Positions 43,951 to 52,819 of a stretch of DNA of 64,000 nt are shown in pieces (within the stretch, counting starts at the first letter, position 1; every line of letters begins with the position of its first letter). The position numbers and the translations under genes were made by a program. The notes beneath the pieces are model-generated. The model was not told the DNA's origin. It did not search any database and was given only the letters and a program-made list of their open reading frames with translations. Source of the stretch: CBFHND01 sp965657085 (GTDB lineage Bacteria > Pseudomonadota > Alphaproteobacteria > Rhodobacterales > Rhodobacteraceae); the NCBI GenBank assembly GCA_965657085.1, contig CBFHND010000001.1, positions 248,001 to 312,000 on the forward strand. The letters run 5' to 3'.

Positions 43951-44448
43951 TCAGCGTGCGCCCGTGCGGATCATGAACAAGTCGGATTCAAAGCCGTCCG
44001 CACGCTGCAAAGCGTTCGGCACCTCGCCAAAGCGTTCGAACCCTGCACGCCGGTAAAAGGCGATGGCGCGGGCATTGTCGCGGTTCACGTAAAGCTCAAG
44101 CTGCCAGAGGCCGCGCGCCTGTGCCAGATCAAGAAGTCCTTGCATCAGCGCCGCTGCCGCCGGGCCACCCTGCGCCTGCGGGATCACGTAGAATGGCCCC
44201 ACCTCGGCGCGGTGTGCGGCGCGCGAGATGCCATTGGGGTTTATCCCGGCCAGACCGACGGGTGTGCCCCCGTCAAAGGCCAGAAGGCGGGTGCCGTGGT
44301 CGAGGTTCCGGGCATCCACATCGACAGGGATCGCATCAGCCTCGGCCAGGGTGGCGACGAACGCCTGCGGATAGCGCGCGATGCCGTCGCGGCGCAACGC
44401 CCTCCATGTATCCACATCCTGAGGCGTTGCGATGCGCGTGGTGATCAT
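43951..44448 (-). CDS. GNAT-family acetyltransferase
   Basis: A 165-residue acetyltransferase with the pattern VGPFYVIPQAQGGPAAAALM for acetyl-CoA binding and NRDNARAIAFYRRAGF typical of RimI-like proteins. ATG 44448 overlaps the DUF2948 stop (ATGA), so it belongs to the murA operon. Substrate unknown. Confidence 0.85.
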   Translation of the reverse strand: MITTRIATPQDVDTWRALRRDGIARYPQAFVATLAEADAIPVDVDARNLDHGTRLLAFDGGTPVGLAGINPNGISRAAHRAEVGPFYVIPQAQGGPAAAALMQGLLDLAQARGLWQLELYVNRDNARAIAFYRRAGFERFGEVPNALQRADGFESDLFMIRTGAR

Positions 44449-44915
44449 TCGGGATGTGCAGGCGCTTTGCCGGAGGGGGCCTGGTAGGGCCGCGTGACAT
44501 CCTTCAACGTCACCTCAATCGCCTCCACTTCCAGACGGATCGCGCCATCGCCCGCGAGCGTCAGAACAACGGCCATGTTTCCGGTATCCAGCGGCTCAAC
44601 CGCAATGGACAGCAGCGACAGGATCATATCGGTTTCGCTGCGGTCGATACCCTGGCTGGCCACGCCCAGAACCGTGTCAAAGGCCAACAGGCTTTGCACC
44701 CGCTCGGCCCCATGGCGTGCGCGCGCTTTGTCTTCCCAACGAAACCGGTTGAGCAGCAGGGCAAAGCGGCGCTGGCGCATTGCCCATTTCATTTCGGTAA
44801 TGGGGAAAACCGCATCCTGTACCAGCGACGAGATCACCGACAGGTCGTCCGCGTCCAGCGCACCCAGGTTCAGCGGTGCCTCGCGGCCATCTTCAAAGCG
44901 GGCGTCGTCGGTCAT
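44445..44915 (-). CDS. DUF2948 family protein
   Basis: A 156-residue protein of unknown function recognised from the strongly conserved segments LNLGALDADDLSVISSLVQD, RRFALLLNRFRWED and EVTLKDVTRPY. The family is found in alphaproteobacteria between murA and hisD, as here. It is coupled to murA and to the acetyltransferase gene by ATGA overlaps. Confidence 0.9.
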   Translation of the reverse strand: MTDDARFEDGREAPLNLGALDADDLSVISSLVQDAVFPITEMKWAMRQRRFALLLNRFRWEDKARARHGAERVQSLLAFDTVLGVASQGIDRSETDMILSLLSIAVEPLDTGNMAVVLTLAGDGAIRLEVEAIEVTLKDVTRPYQAPSGKAPAHPE

Positions 44916-46183
44916 GCGTCCTTGATCCGTTCGATCTTCGCGCCAACGCCACGCAGCTTGGCCACCACATGCTCGTACCCGCGATCAAGGTGGTAGACAC
45001 GCGACACGCGCGTTTCACCCTCGGCAGCCAAACCGGCGAGGATCAGCGACACGGACGCCCGCAAATCCGTTGCCATAACGGGCGCACCCTTGAGCCGGGG
45101 CACACCTGTGACTGTCGCCGTGCCGCCATGCACATCGATCTTGGCCCCCATGCGCATCAGTTCGGGCGCATGCATGAACCGGTTTTCAAAGATTTTCTCT
45201 TCCAGCACCGAAGTCCCTTCGGCCGTGCACAACAGCGCCATCATCTGCGCCTGAAGGTCTGTGGGGAAACCGGGGAAGGGTTCGGTGGTGACATTCACCG
45301 CCTTGATGGTGTCGCCGCGGCGCTGCACGGTCAGACCCTTTTCGGTTTCCGTGACGTCGATGCCAGCGGCATCCAGCTTTTCGCAGAACGCGCCAACAAG
45401 CGACAAGCGCCCGCCCAACAGTTCGACCGTGCCGCCGCAAATGGCCGGGGCCAGCATGTAGGTGCCCAGTTCGATCCGGTCGGTGACCACCGGGTGCGTC
45501 GCGCCGCCCAACCGGTCCACACCCTGCACAGTGATGGTCGAGGTGCCGTCGCCTTCGATCTGTGCGCCCATGCGGCGCAGGCAGTCAGCAAGGTCGACGA
45601 TCTCAGGCTCGCGCGCGGCGTTGTTGATAACGGTGGTGCCCTTGGCCAGCGTTGCGGCCATCAGGATGTTTTCCGTGGCACCGACAGAGGCAAAGGGGAA
45701 GTCGATCACCGCCCCCTTCAGACGCCCACCCGTGGCCTTGGCGTAAAGATAGCCGTCGCGCAGGTCGATCTGCGCGCCCATCTTCTCAAGCCCATCGGTG
45801 TGGATGTCCATGGGCCGCGCGCCGATGGCACAACCGCCGGGCAATGACACTTCGGCATAGCCTTCGCGCGCCAGAAGCGGACCAAGCACAAGGTTGGAGG
45901 CCCGCATTTTGCGCACGATGTCATATTCGGCGCGGGTGTTGATGTCACCGTGGCTGGACATGGCCAGAACCTTGCCCTCTTGCAGGGTGCTGACTTCGGC
46001 ACCAAGAGATGACAGCAATTCGGTCATGGTGCGAATGTCGCTCAGACGCGGCGCGTTGGTCAGGGTCAGAGGCTCTTCGCTCAGCAGGGTCGCAGGCATC
46101 AAGGTCAGACAGGCGTTCTTGGCCCCGGCGATGGGGATTTGCCCCTTGAGCGGGCCATTGCCCGTGACGAGAATCGAGTCCAT
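44912..46183 (-). CDS. murA: UDP-N-acetylglucosamine 1-carboxyvinyltransferase
   Basis: First committed step of peptidoglycan synthesis: transfers enolpyruvate from PEP to UDP-GlcNAc. The 423-residue enzyme has the catalytic cysteine loop LPGGCAIGARPMD (fosfomycin target Cys present), the N-terminal GAKNACLTLMPATLL and the usual repeats of the inside-out barrel. ATG 46183 has AGGA upstream and shares one base with the stop of a 53-residue gene (TGATG), so the two are coupled. Confidence 0.97.
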   Translation of the reverse strand: MDSILVTGNGPLKGQIPIAGAKNACLTLMPATLLSEEPLTLTNAPRLSDIRTMTELLSSLGAEVSTLQEGKVLAMSSHGDINTRAEYDIVRKMRASNLVLGPLLAREGYAEVSLPGGCAIGARPMDIHTDGLEKMGAQIDLRDGYLYAKATGGRLKGAVIDFPFASVGATENILMAATLAKGTTVINNAAREPEIVDLADCLRRMGAQIEGDGTSTITVQGVDRLGGATHPVVTDRIELGTYMLAPAICGGTVELLGGRLSLVGAFCEKLDAAGIDVTETEKGLTVQRRGDTIKAVNVTTEPFPGFPTDLQAQMMALLCTAEGTSVLEEKIFENRFMHAPELMRMGAKIDVHGGTATVTGVPRLKGAPVMATDLRASVSLILAGLAAEGETRVSRVYHLDRGYEHVVAKLRGVGAKIERIKDA

Positions 46184-46344
46184 CAGTCCTGTTCCTTTGC
46201 CTCTTGGCCCTTTTGTTCCCCGGCCTGCGCGCTGCGGGCGCGCGCCTGTGCCTTGCGCCGTGCCATATTGGCCTTCAGCGCCGCCTTCAACCTGTCTTCT
46301 CGGCTGTTGGAGGATTGGGGTTTTGAACCTGTTTTATCTGCCAT
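46183..46344 (-). CDS. 53-residue basic helical protein coupled to murA
   Basis: A short gene read directly from the sequence: starts MADKTGSKPQSSNSREDRLK and continues with an Ala/Arg/Lys/Glu-rich helix (ANMARRKAQARARSAQ), ending KEQD before TGA. The stop overlaps murA's ATG as TGATG, a strong sign that it is translated. I recall similar short proteins ahead of murA in other Rhodobacteraceae. Function unknown; the charge pattern suggests nucleic-acid or protein binding. Confidence 0.72.
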   Translation of the reverse strand: MADKTGSKPQSSNSREDRLKAALKANMARRKAQARARSAQAGEQKGQEAKEQD

Positions 46345-46430
46345 GCGGACTGTCTATCGCAGGCGGGGCTAAGCGTCCAGAATGGGCTTGCATGGCTGGG
46401 GTTTTGCGTCTAATCACCGCCCTCATCGGC

Positions 46431-46576
<146 letters not shown>

Positions 46577-46590
46577 CGGTAGGCTGAGTA

Positions 46591-46690
46591 CGAGAGTTCG
46601 ATTCTCTCCAGCAGCACCACCTTCATCAATTCCCGACCTACGCGCACCGCTTGCTGGAACAGTCGGTCTCGACTTACGCCCACCGCCGCG
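46591..46690 (+). repeat. 100-bp direct repeat, copy 2 (orphan tRNA-Thr 3' part)
   Basis: Identical over 100 bases to 46477-46576. It carries the T-arm, acceptor 3' strand and CCA of tRNA-Thr without the 5' half. The 14 bases before it (CGGTAGGCTGAGTA) only loosely resemble the tRNA variable region. With copy 1 it fills most of the 320-bp gap 46506-46825; 46691-46775 shows nothing I can name. Confidence 0.95.
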
Positions 46691-46775
46691 GTTCGGCCAT
46701 GCAGGATCGCGGCAGGCATTGTAGGCAGCCCGGAGCCGCCCCACGACCGCACAACTCATTTCCCGGAAACGAAAG

Positions 46776-46804
46776 GGGCCCGCGCAGCGTTGCTGCACAG
46801 GCCC
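46776..46804 (-). terminator. Terminator of the RTX protease gene
   Basis: Two stacked stems, GGGCC/GGCCC outside and GCAGC-GTT-GCTGC inside, 21 bases after the stop codon on the minus strand, followed on that strand by a T-rich stretch (CCTTTCGTTT). Confidence 0.7.
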
Positions 46805-46825
46805 GGTTGTCATTGAGATCGCGGG

Positions 46826-48370
46826 TCAGACCAGAATGAAATCCGAGCTGGTCAGCGTGATGCCCGCCATGCCTTCCAGCGTGACCGTATTGCCATAGCC
46901 GTAATCGATCACCTTGTCGCCGCCTACATCGGAGGCGGAGTAGCCGGAGTAGTGGATGTTGGTGAAAATCTGGATCTTGTCCAGACCGAAATCCCAGTCC
47001 TTGATCACGTCGTTGCCATGACCACGCGCGAACATGAAGATATCGGCCTCGCCCGAACCACCAAAGAGCGTGTCGTCGCCCTTCTGACCATAAAGCTTGT
47101 CCTGACCTTTTTCACCCTTGAGGGTGTCGTTGCCATCACCGCCTTCAAGCCGGTCCTTGCCCTTGCCACCGCGAATGTTGTCCTTGCCGTCCTCGCCTTC
47201 CAGAATGTCACGACCACGGCCACCCTTGATGCCATCCTTGCCTGCGCCGCCAAAGATCGTGTCTGCGCCATCCAGACCGATAAGGCGGTTGGCCGCCTGG
47301 TTGCCGACGATCAGGTCATCGCCGATGCCGCCCGTGGCATGTTCGATCAGGGACCGATCGTCACCGTTGTACTGCAGGGCATTGAACAGGTGACCCACGG
47401 CCCAGACCTCGGCCGAGGCGCCGACAAATGTGCCGGAGGAATCCCAGCCCTGGTTCAGCATCGAGCGGTAGGTGTTGCCGTTGGTATCGAGGTCCGAATA
47501 TTCGCCGGGGATCAGGCTGATGGCCAGATCGGTCGAGAAGTTCGAGAAATCGTAGGTGTCCTTGCCATCACCGTCCCAGATGGTGCGGAAGATGATGTTG
47601 GAATTGACATTGTTGTTGGTCATCGCCGCGCCTTGGCCCACGCCGTTGATGAACATCTCACCGGTGGTGGAGTCGAAGGTATAGACGGTGTTCGTCGCTT
47701 CGGTGGTGAAATCCGCGCCATACATGCGCTGCAGCGCCGAGATGTCGAACATCATCAGCGACTGCGCATAGTTACCATCCTTGATCGTATAGAAGGGCGC
47801 CGCGTTATAGGCGTGCGAATTGTAGGTCATGATCGAGTATTCATGCGAGTTGTACTGACCCTGCAACGCGCCGGGGCCCCCCGGTTCGTGCCCGTGCTTG
47901 AGGCCCATCGCATGCCCCATCTCGTGCATCATAGTGGCGAAGGTGTAGGTGCCCAGGTTGGCGTCGTTGTCGTAGTTGGATTCGTTATACGCCTGATCGC
48001 CGGCGGATTCGTTGCTGAACGGGTAGTAGCCGTAGGCGGTGCTGATGCCCGTGACGTTCATGAAGCGCATGGTGGCGTTCACGTCATTCGCACCGGTGTA
48101 TTCGGTAAAGACGACGTCGATCACCTTGACGAATTCTTCCATCGCGAGCTTTTGCGCAACCTGCCACGTGGCGGAGAATTGCGAGTCGAAGGCAACGCCG
48201 GGGTTCAGCGTGTAGCCGATGTCGCTTGCACTGTCGATGAAGCTGAATGTGATTTCGTTGGTTGTCGTGAAATCCCAGATATACCCTGAAATCTGAGAGT
48301 CCGTATTTTGGTCGTCGTCGGTAGTGTCGGTGTCATACCCGATGTATTGATAGTCGCGTTCGCCAGCCAT
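46826..48370 (-). CDS. Serralysin-type RTX metalloprotease
   Basis: A 514-residue secreted zinc protease (M10B). The zinc site HEMGHAMGLKH is at residues 149-159 and the Met-turn SIMTYNS near 179-185. From about residue 350 to 445 there are GGxGxDxL-type calcium-binding RTX repeats (GGAGKDGIKGGRGRDILEGE and similar). There is no N-terminal signal peptide and the hydrophobic C-terminus (LTSSDFILV) fits type I secretion. No ABC/MFP secretion genes or inhibitor are adjacent. Start ATG 48370 has AGGGA upstream. Confidence 0.93.
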   Translation of the reverse strand: MAGERDYQYIGYDTDTTDDDQNTDSQISGYIWDFTTTNEITFSFIDSASDIGYTLNPGVAFDSQFSATWQVAQKLAMEEFVKVIDVVFTEYTGANDVNATMRFMNVTGISTAYGYYPFSNESAGDQAYNESNYDNDANLGTYTFATMMHEMGHAMGLKHGHEPGGPGALQGQYNSHEYSIMTYNSHAYNAAPFYTIKDGNYAQSLMMFDISALQRMYGADFTTEATNTVYTFDSTTGEMFINGVGQGAAMTNNNVNSNIIFRTIWDGDGKDTYDFSNFSTDLAISLIPGEYSDLDTNGNTYRSMLNQGWDSSGTFVGASAEVWAVGHLFNALQYNGDDRSLIEHATGGIGDDLIVGNQAANRLIGLDGADTIFGGAGKDGIKGGRGRDILEGEDGKDNIRGGKGKDRLEGGDGNDTLKGEKGQDKLYGQKGDDTLFGGSGEADIFMFARGHGNDVIKDWDFGLDKIQIFTNIHYSGYSASDVGGDKVIDYGYGNTVTLEGMAGITLTSSDFILV

Positions 48371-48416
48371 TTGATCTATCCCTTGATTGAAATGCGTCTG
48401 CGTTCTTTTGGACTTT

Positions 48417-48426
48417 GTGTTAACAC
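48417..48426. promoter_or_regulatory. Palindrome GTGTTAACAC upstream of the protease gene
   Basis: A perfect 10-bp palindrome 47 bp before the protease start codon, in a position suited to an operator. A similar half (GTTAACAC) occurs at 60709-60716. The binding protein is unknown. Confidence 0.35.
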
Positions 48427-48568
48427 TCTACGCCGATGGCGCTCATCTGACAACAAGAGTGGCGGCAAAGCCGTCGGATTTCCGCCCGTTCTTTGTCGAT
48501 GAAATTTGTCAAATTGGGGCATTTGCGCAGGACCTCCCGCCAAGTGTCTGTTGCTCAAGGAGATCACG

Positions 48569-48901
48569 ATGATCAATCAACTGCGCATCTACGACGTGCC
48601 GCCCGGCAACCGAGCCCCATTTCTCGACCGGTTTCGCGATCACGCCGCGCGCCTGATGGCCGAAGAGGGGTTCTCAATTCAGGCCATGTGGACCGACGAA
48701 AGCGACGGGCGGATGCGTTTCGTCTATCTTCTGGCGTGGCAGGACGCGGCGCAGATGAAAGACGCCTGGGCCCGGTTCATGGCGCGTGAGGACTGGAAAC
48801 AGATCAAGGCAGAAACAGCCGCCAAGCACGGGGATTTCGTGCTTGGGATCGAAGACATCGTTCTGGCACCCACGGATTTTTCCGCGGCCATCGCGGACTA
48901 A
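48569..48901 (+). CDS. NIPSNAP-family protein
   Basis: A 110-residue ferredoxin-like-fold protein with the family pattern INQLRIYDVPPGNRAPFLDR at the N-terminus, FVYLLAWQDAAQM in the middle and VLGIEDIVLAPTDFS at the end. ATG 48569 has a strong AAGGAGAT site; the frame upstream is not needed. Function of bacterial members is unknown. The tail overlaps the opposing gene by 4 bp. Confidence 0.85.
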   Translation: MINQLRIYDVPPGNRAPFLDRFRDHAARLMAEEGFSIQAMWTDESDGRMRFVYLLAWQDAAQMKDAWARFMAREDWKQIKAETAAKHGDFVLGIEDIVLAPTDFSAAIAD

Positions 48902-49581
48902 CGCGCGCCCGTCAGCGGCACCCGCACGATCTGGTGGAAACGCCCGTCGCTGTCTTCGCCCAGCAGGGTCAGCGCATCGATGACCACAGGCGCAAGGGAC
49001 AGCCCACCAAGCAGCGGCGCCAACATCTCGCGTGTGGCGCGCCGGGTCGGTGCATCAAGCCGCGCACTGAGCGTCATGTGAAACCGGAATTGATCCAGCA
49101 CATAGGGATACCCCCAGCGCTCCAGATGCGCCTCTTGTTCCGGGGACAACGCAGATGCACGCCGCTTTTCCAGCTCTGCCTCTGTCGGTGCGGCGCGAAA
49201 GGGATCAAGCTCTTGAACAGCGCGCGCCGCCAAAGCCGCCAGGGCACTGGCATCACCCGTAGGCACAAGCGCCAGAAACCGCCCAAGCGCCGCCAACTCC
49301 AGCCCTTCCAACTGCACCGGGGCGGCACCGGCGCAAAACGCGTGCAAGGCCGCCTGCAAGCCGTCTGCGGTCTGCCCCGCAGCAAGGCGAAAGGGTGGTT
49401 TGATCGTCCCGTGAAACCCGTATTTCCGCGGCGTGGCCGTGATCTCGGCAACGTCCACCGGACCATCCGGATGCGCGGCCGATTGGCCCGTGGCACTGTC
49501 CCATCCCAGCCAGCTGGCGCCAAATGCAGCAAATGGCGTGCCCGGTGCGGGGGTGTAGTAGATCGCATAGCGCGCAAACAT
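48898..49581 (-). CDS. DUF1045 protein, 2H phosphoesterase superfamily
   Basis: A 227-residue protein starting MFARYAIYYTPAPGTPFAAF, a hallmark of DUF1045. It has the two catalytic H-x-T motifs of 2H phosphoesterases, HGTIKPPF near residue 66 and HMTLSARL near 175. The family is usually linked to phosphonate (phn) operons, where it may act on a cyclic phosphate intermediate; here no phn gene is nearby. The ATG at 49581 matches the family start. Confidence 0.85.
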   Translation of the reverse strand: MFARYAIYYTPAPGTPFAAFGASWLGWDSATGQSAAHPDGPVDVAEITATPRKYGFHGTIKPPFRLAAGQTADGLQAALHAFCAGAAPVQLEGLELAALGRFLALVPTGDASALAALAARAVQELDPFRAAPTEAELEKRRASALSPEQEAHLERWGYPYVLDQFRFHMTLSARLDAPTRRATREMLAPLLGGLSLAPVVIDALTLLGEDSDGRFHQIVRVPLTGAR

Positions 49582-49656
49582 GGGTGGTGATCCTGCTGTC
49601 AACTGCGCGCACTCATGGCAAAGCTTGCACCTTTTGCCAATGGGTGCGGTGGTTGC

Positions 49657-50529
49657 CTAGCCCCACTTCATTGAGCGACACAGACGCGAAAAAAGGGCAA
49701 CGCTGTCCGAATGGCGCCTGCCCCGCACCGTCGCCAGTGAAATCGTGCGCGTCATCTCTGGCTCTGTCACCGGGCGCGTCTGCAACCCGCGTTGAAACAC
49801 CGAGAACTCAGGCACCAGCGCGCATCCAAGACCCGCAAGGACCATGGCCTGTATCCAGTCCTCGTTTTCACTGGAGAAGCGAATGTTCAGATCATAAGGG
49901 AAATTCCCGTGGGTGCCTTCATAATGCGCGTCGAATTCGCAATTCAGGCGCTCCAGATAGTCTTCGCCATCCAGTTCGCGCAGGGGAACCGTTTCGAATT
50001 TGCCAAAGCGATGACCCTTTGGAAAGGCGACCACATAGCGTTCGGAATACAAGGGCCAGAGGTCAATGGCCTCGGGGTACTCAGGCATCCCGACAAGGGC
50101 GACATCGATGTCACCTGCCACCAGCATCTTGGAAATCTCTTCGCCCGTTGCATCGCGCAACTTCAGGTCCAGCTGCGGAACCTTGCGCGCAAGGTGATCG
50201 ACCAGAGATATCAGGCGGCCCGGGCCAATCGTGCACATGACACCCAAGTGCAGTTTCGTCGTCGATATCCGGGAAAACTCCTGTGCCTCGCTCAGGGCGT
50301 TCTCCGCAAGCGACAAGGCTTGTGCCAGTTGGGGGCGCAAGAGGGCGCCCATCTCGGTCAGATGCGTGTGGCCACGCTCTCGCCGGATCAGGGTGCCGCC
50401 AACCTCCTGTTCCAGCTTCTTGATGGCGCGCGACAGGGACGGTTGAGTGAGCCCACACTGTTCCGCGGCACGGGTAAAATTCAAGGTTTCAGCGACGGCC
50501 AGAAAGCATCTGATCTGGTTGAGTTCCAC
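49657..50529 (-). CDS. LysR-family transcriptional regulator
   Basis: A 290-residue LysR-type regulator. The helix-turn-helix is NFTRAAEQCGLTQPSLSRAI near residues 17-36, followed by the linker helix and the effector-binding domain. I start it at GTG 50529 (product VELNQIRCFLAV) because AGGTGA lies eight bases upstream; GTG 50541 is the alternative. It follows the Rieske-TPP gene by 39 bp on the same strand, so it is probably the last gene of the Rieske operon and its regulator; a LysR-type repeat lies upstream of that operon (56697-56721). Confidence 0.9.
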   Translation of the reverse strand: MELNQIRCFLAVAETLNFTRAAEQCGLTQPSLSRAIKKLEQEVGGTLIRRERGHTHLTEMGALLRPQLAQALSLAENALSEAQEFSRISTTKLHLGVMCTIGPGRLISLVDHLARKVPQLDLKLRDATGEEISKMLVAGDIDVALVGMPEYPEAIDLWPLYSERYVVAFPKGHRFGKFETVPLRELDGEDYLERLNCEFDAHYEGTHGNFPYDLNIRFSSENEDWIQAMVLAGLGCALVPEFSVFQRGLQTRPVTEPEMTRTISLATVRGRRHSDSVALFSRLCRSMKWG

Positions 50530-50568
50530 GTTCGAGGTCACCTTTCCATGCTGGCCGGTGCAAACGGC

Positions 50569-52548
50569 CTATACCAATTCGGCGTCCGTCATGATCTCGA
50601 CCAAGGCAGGCCCCTTGACCGCGAGTGCTGTTTCGATGGCATCCGCGATGTCGGCGGTGCGGGTCACCTTCTTGCCGTGCCCCCCGCAGAGCTTGGCAAA
50701 GGCCGAAAAGGACGGGTTGATCAGATCGGTTTCCCACACCGGCCATTCGCCCGACCGTTGTTCCTTGGAAATCTTGCCCAGCTCGCCGTTGTGCAAGAGG
50801 ATATGGGTGATATCCATGCCGTATTTGACGGCCGTGGTGAAATCCATCGGGTACTGGCCAAAGCCACCATCGCCCGAGATCGAGATCACCTTGCGGCCCC
50901 GCAACGCCGAGATGTCCTGTGTCGCGGCCCACGCACCGATGCCCGCAGGAAACCCATATCCGATTGAACCAAGGTAGCCCGACATCAGCACCCGTTGATC
51001 ACCCTTGGTTTCCAGGTAGCGCCCAAAGGAATAGGTGTTGTTGCCCACATCCACGGCAAAGATGGCGTCATCCGGGGCCAACCGCCCAAGCGCGTCGAAG
51101 ATAGCGTAGGAATGAATGCCGCTGGCCTGTTCTTCTGCCAGTCGTCGTTGTTTTTCGGTGCGCCAGATTTGCCAGCGATCCTCCAGTTCGGGCCGCTGGT
51201 CTGGCGCATCCGCATTGGGCCGGATCGCGCCCGCAGCCGCATCGCAAAACGCGCCAATCTCGCCCCAGACAGGCACCTGAACGGGATGGAATTTGCCCAG
51301 TTGCATCCGGTCGTAATCAACCTGAATGATATTATCCTTCAGGGCGATGCCGGTGTGGTTGGAGAAACTCGCTCCCAACACCAGCAGAACATCCGCCTCG
51401 TTCATGAACCAGCTTGCAATCGGCGTGCCCGACCGGCCCAGCACCCCGGCGCCCAGCGGATGGCTGTCCGGCACCAGCCCTTTCGCCTTGAAGGTGGTGA
51501 CCACCGGCGCGCCGATCTTTTCGGCCAGCGCGATGATCTGGTCGCGCGCGCCGTAGGCTCCGTGACCCACCACGATCATCGGCCGCTTGGCCCCGTTCAG
51601 AAGGGTGACGGCGGCGTCGATATCGGAAGCTTCCGGCGTGACCCTGGTGCCACCCATGCGCCCCGCCGGTGCCCCTGCGGGCCTGTCCGATGGCAATGTC
51701 TGCATGTCGTCGGGAAAGATCAGGTGTGCCACGTTCTGTTCCACAATCGCGTTCTTGCAGGCCAGCGACATCAGTTCCGCATGGTTGGATGTGCTGAGCA
51801 CCGTTTGCGAAAAGGCCGTAACAGCCTGGAACGCCGAACTCAGGTCAATGTCCTGAAACGCTCCGGGGCCAAAGACCTGTGTCTGCACCTGCCCGGTCAG
51901 CGCCAGCACCGGCGCGCGGTCGACCTTGGCGTCCCACATGCCGGTCAACAGGTTCGTGGCGCCGGGCCCCGCGATTGTCAGACAGGCGGCGGGTTGACCC
52001 GTCAGCTTGCCATAGGCCGACGCGGCAAAGGCCGCGACGCCCTCGTGACGGATGCCGTAATACTTCAGCTTCTTGTCACCGACAGACCGGCGGATCGCAT
52101 CCGCGAGGCCAAGGTTGGAATGGCCGACCATACCGAACACCGATTGCACACCCCAGTTTGTCATCGTCTCGACCATGACGTCGGTAACAGTGCGCTCGTG
52201 ATCGGGTTCCGCTTCGATCCCTACGAAAATCTCGCCGTCACGGATCTCGACCGGGTACATCTGCTGACCCGTGTCTTCATGTCCGCCGGGTGGCTTGCCC
52301 GTCAGCGGATCGAAGTCCCACCCGTGCCATGGGCAGCGGATCCAGCATTTGTCATCTATCCCCTTCTCAATGGACCCTTCGCCCAGCGGCCCTTTCTGGT
52401 GCGGGCAATGGTTGTTCATCGCGGCCCATTGGCCATCGAAATGCACAAGGCAGATCGATGTGGTGCGCGCGGTGACGGTTTTGACGCGCCCCTCGGGCAA
52501 ATCCTCGATCCGTCCCACGGAAATCCAATCCAACGTCTCAGGTGTCAT
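50569..52548 (-). CDS. Rieske-domain / thiamine-diphosphate enzyme fusion
   Basis: A 659-residue fusion. Residues 1-110 form a Rieske [2Fe-2S] domain with Cys48-x-His50 and Cys72-x-x-His75 (NHCPHQKGP and RCPWHGWDFD). From about residue 118 follows a full TPP enzyme of the pyruvate oxidase/acetolactate synthase fold: catalytic Glu in GIRHEGVAAFAASAYG, central domain, and GDGGFGQYP...HN for TPP-metal binding. It would decarboxylate or ligate a 2-oxo acid and may pass electrons through its own cluster. ATG 52548 is preferred over 52557 because GAGG is nine bases upstream. Last enzyme of the Rieske operon. Confidence 0.88.
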   Translation of the reverse strand: MTPETLDWISVGRIEDLPEGRVKTVTARTTSICLVHFDGQWAAMNNHCPHQKGPLGEGSIEKGIDDKCWIRCPWHGWDFDPLTGKPPGGHEDTGQQMYPVEIRDGEIFVGIEAEPDHERTVTDVMVETMTNWGVQSVFGMVGHSNLGLADAIRRSVGDKKLKYYGIRHEGVAAFAASAYGKLTGQPAACLTIAGPGATNLLTGMWDAKVDRAPVLALTGQVQTQVFGPGAFQDIDLSSAFQAVTAFSQTVLSTSNHAELMSLACKNAIVEQNVAHLIFPDDMQTLPSDRPAGAPAGRMGGTRVTPEASDIDAAVTLLNGAKRPMIVVGHGAYGARDQIIALAEKIGAPVVTTFKAKGLVPDSHPLGAGVLGRSGTPIASWFMNEADVLLVLGASFSNHTGIALKDNIIQVDYDRMQLGKFHPVQVPVWGEIGAFCDAAAGAIRPNADAPDQRPELEDRWQIWRTEKQRRLAEEQASGIHSYAIFDALGRLAPDDAIFAVDVGNNTYSFGRYLETKGDQRVLMSGYLGSIGYGFPAGIGAWAATQDISALRGRKVISISGDGGFGQYPMDFTTAVKYGMDITHILLHNGELGKISKEQRSGEWPVWETDLINPSFSAFAKLCGGHGKKVTRTADIADAIETALAVKGPALVEIMTDAELV

Positions 52549-52819
52549 TTGCGTCATCCTCTTTGGGGGTGAACAGGAAATCGAACAACCGCTGCACTCC
52601 GGTCAGGACCACGAACACGCCCACGGCCCAGATCAGCAATTCGAAGGGGGCCAGCGGCGTGCCACGCAACCAGCGCCCCAGCAACCCGCCACCGGGCCTG
52701 AGTTCGGAGATACCGAAAAGGCCACTGCGCGGCCACAGGTCCAGAAACCAGAACCGCGACAGGTAGAACAGCACCACCGCAACGCCTGCGACCACCAGCA
52801 AAAGCACAACCCGTTTCAT
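52538..52819 (-). CDS. Small membrane protein of the Rieske operon
   Basis: A 93-residue protein with two hydrophobic helices, residues 4-20 (VVLLLVVAGVAVVLFYL) and about 60-75 (FELLIWAVGVFVVLTGV). No cofactor motif is visible. It starts with ATGA overlap on the previous gene, and its end overlaps the Rieske-TPP gene by 11 bp. Probably an accessory or anchor subunit; no family recognised. Confidence 0.75.
   Translation of the reverse strand: MKRVVLLLVVAGVAVVLFYLSRFWFLDLWPRSGLFGISELRPGGGLLGRWLRGTPLAPFELLIWAVGVFVVLTGVQRLFDFLFTPKEDDANDT

Noticed and set aside
47060..47320. Regular short repeats that might suggest a CRISPR or satellite
   Set aside because: They encode the GGxGxDxL RTX calcium repeats of the protease.
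50530..52600. A TPP riboswitch for the thiamine enzyme
   Set aside because: The gene overlaps the one before it, so there is no leader; no thi-box-like sequence was seen.
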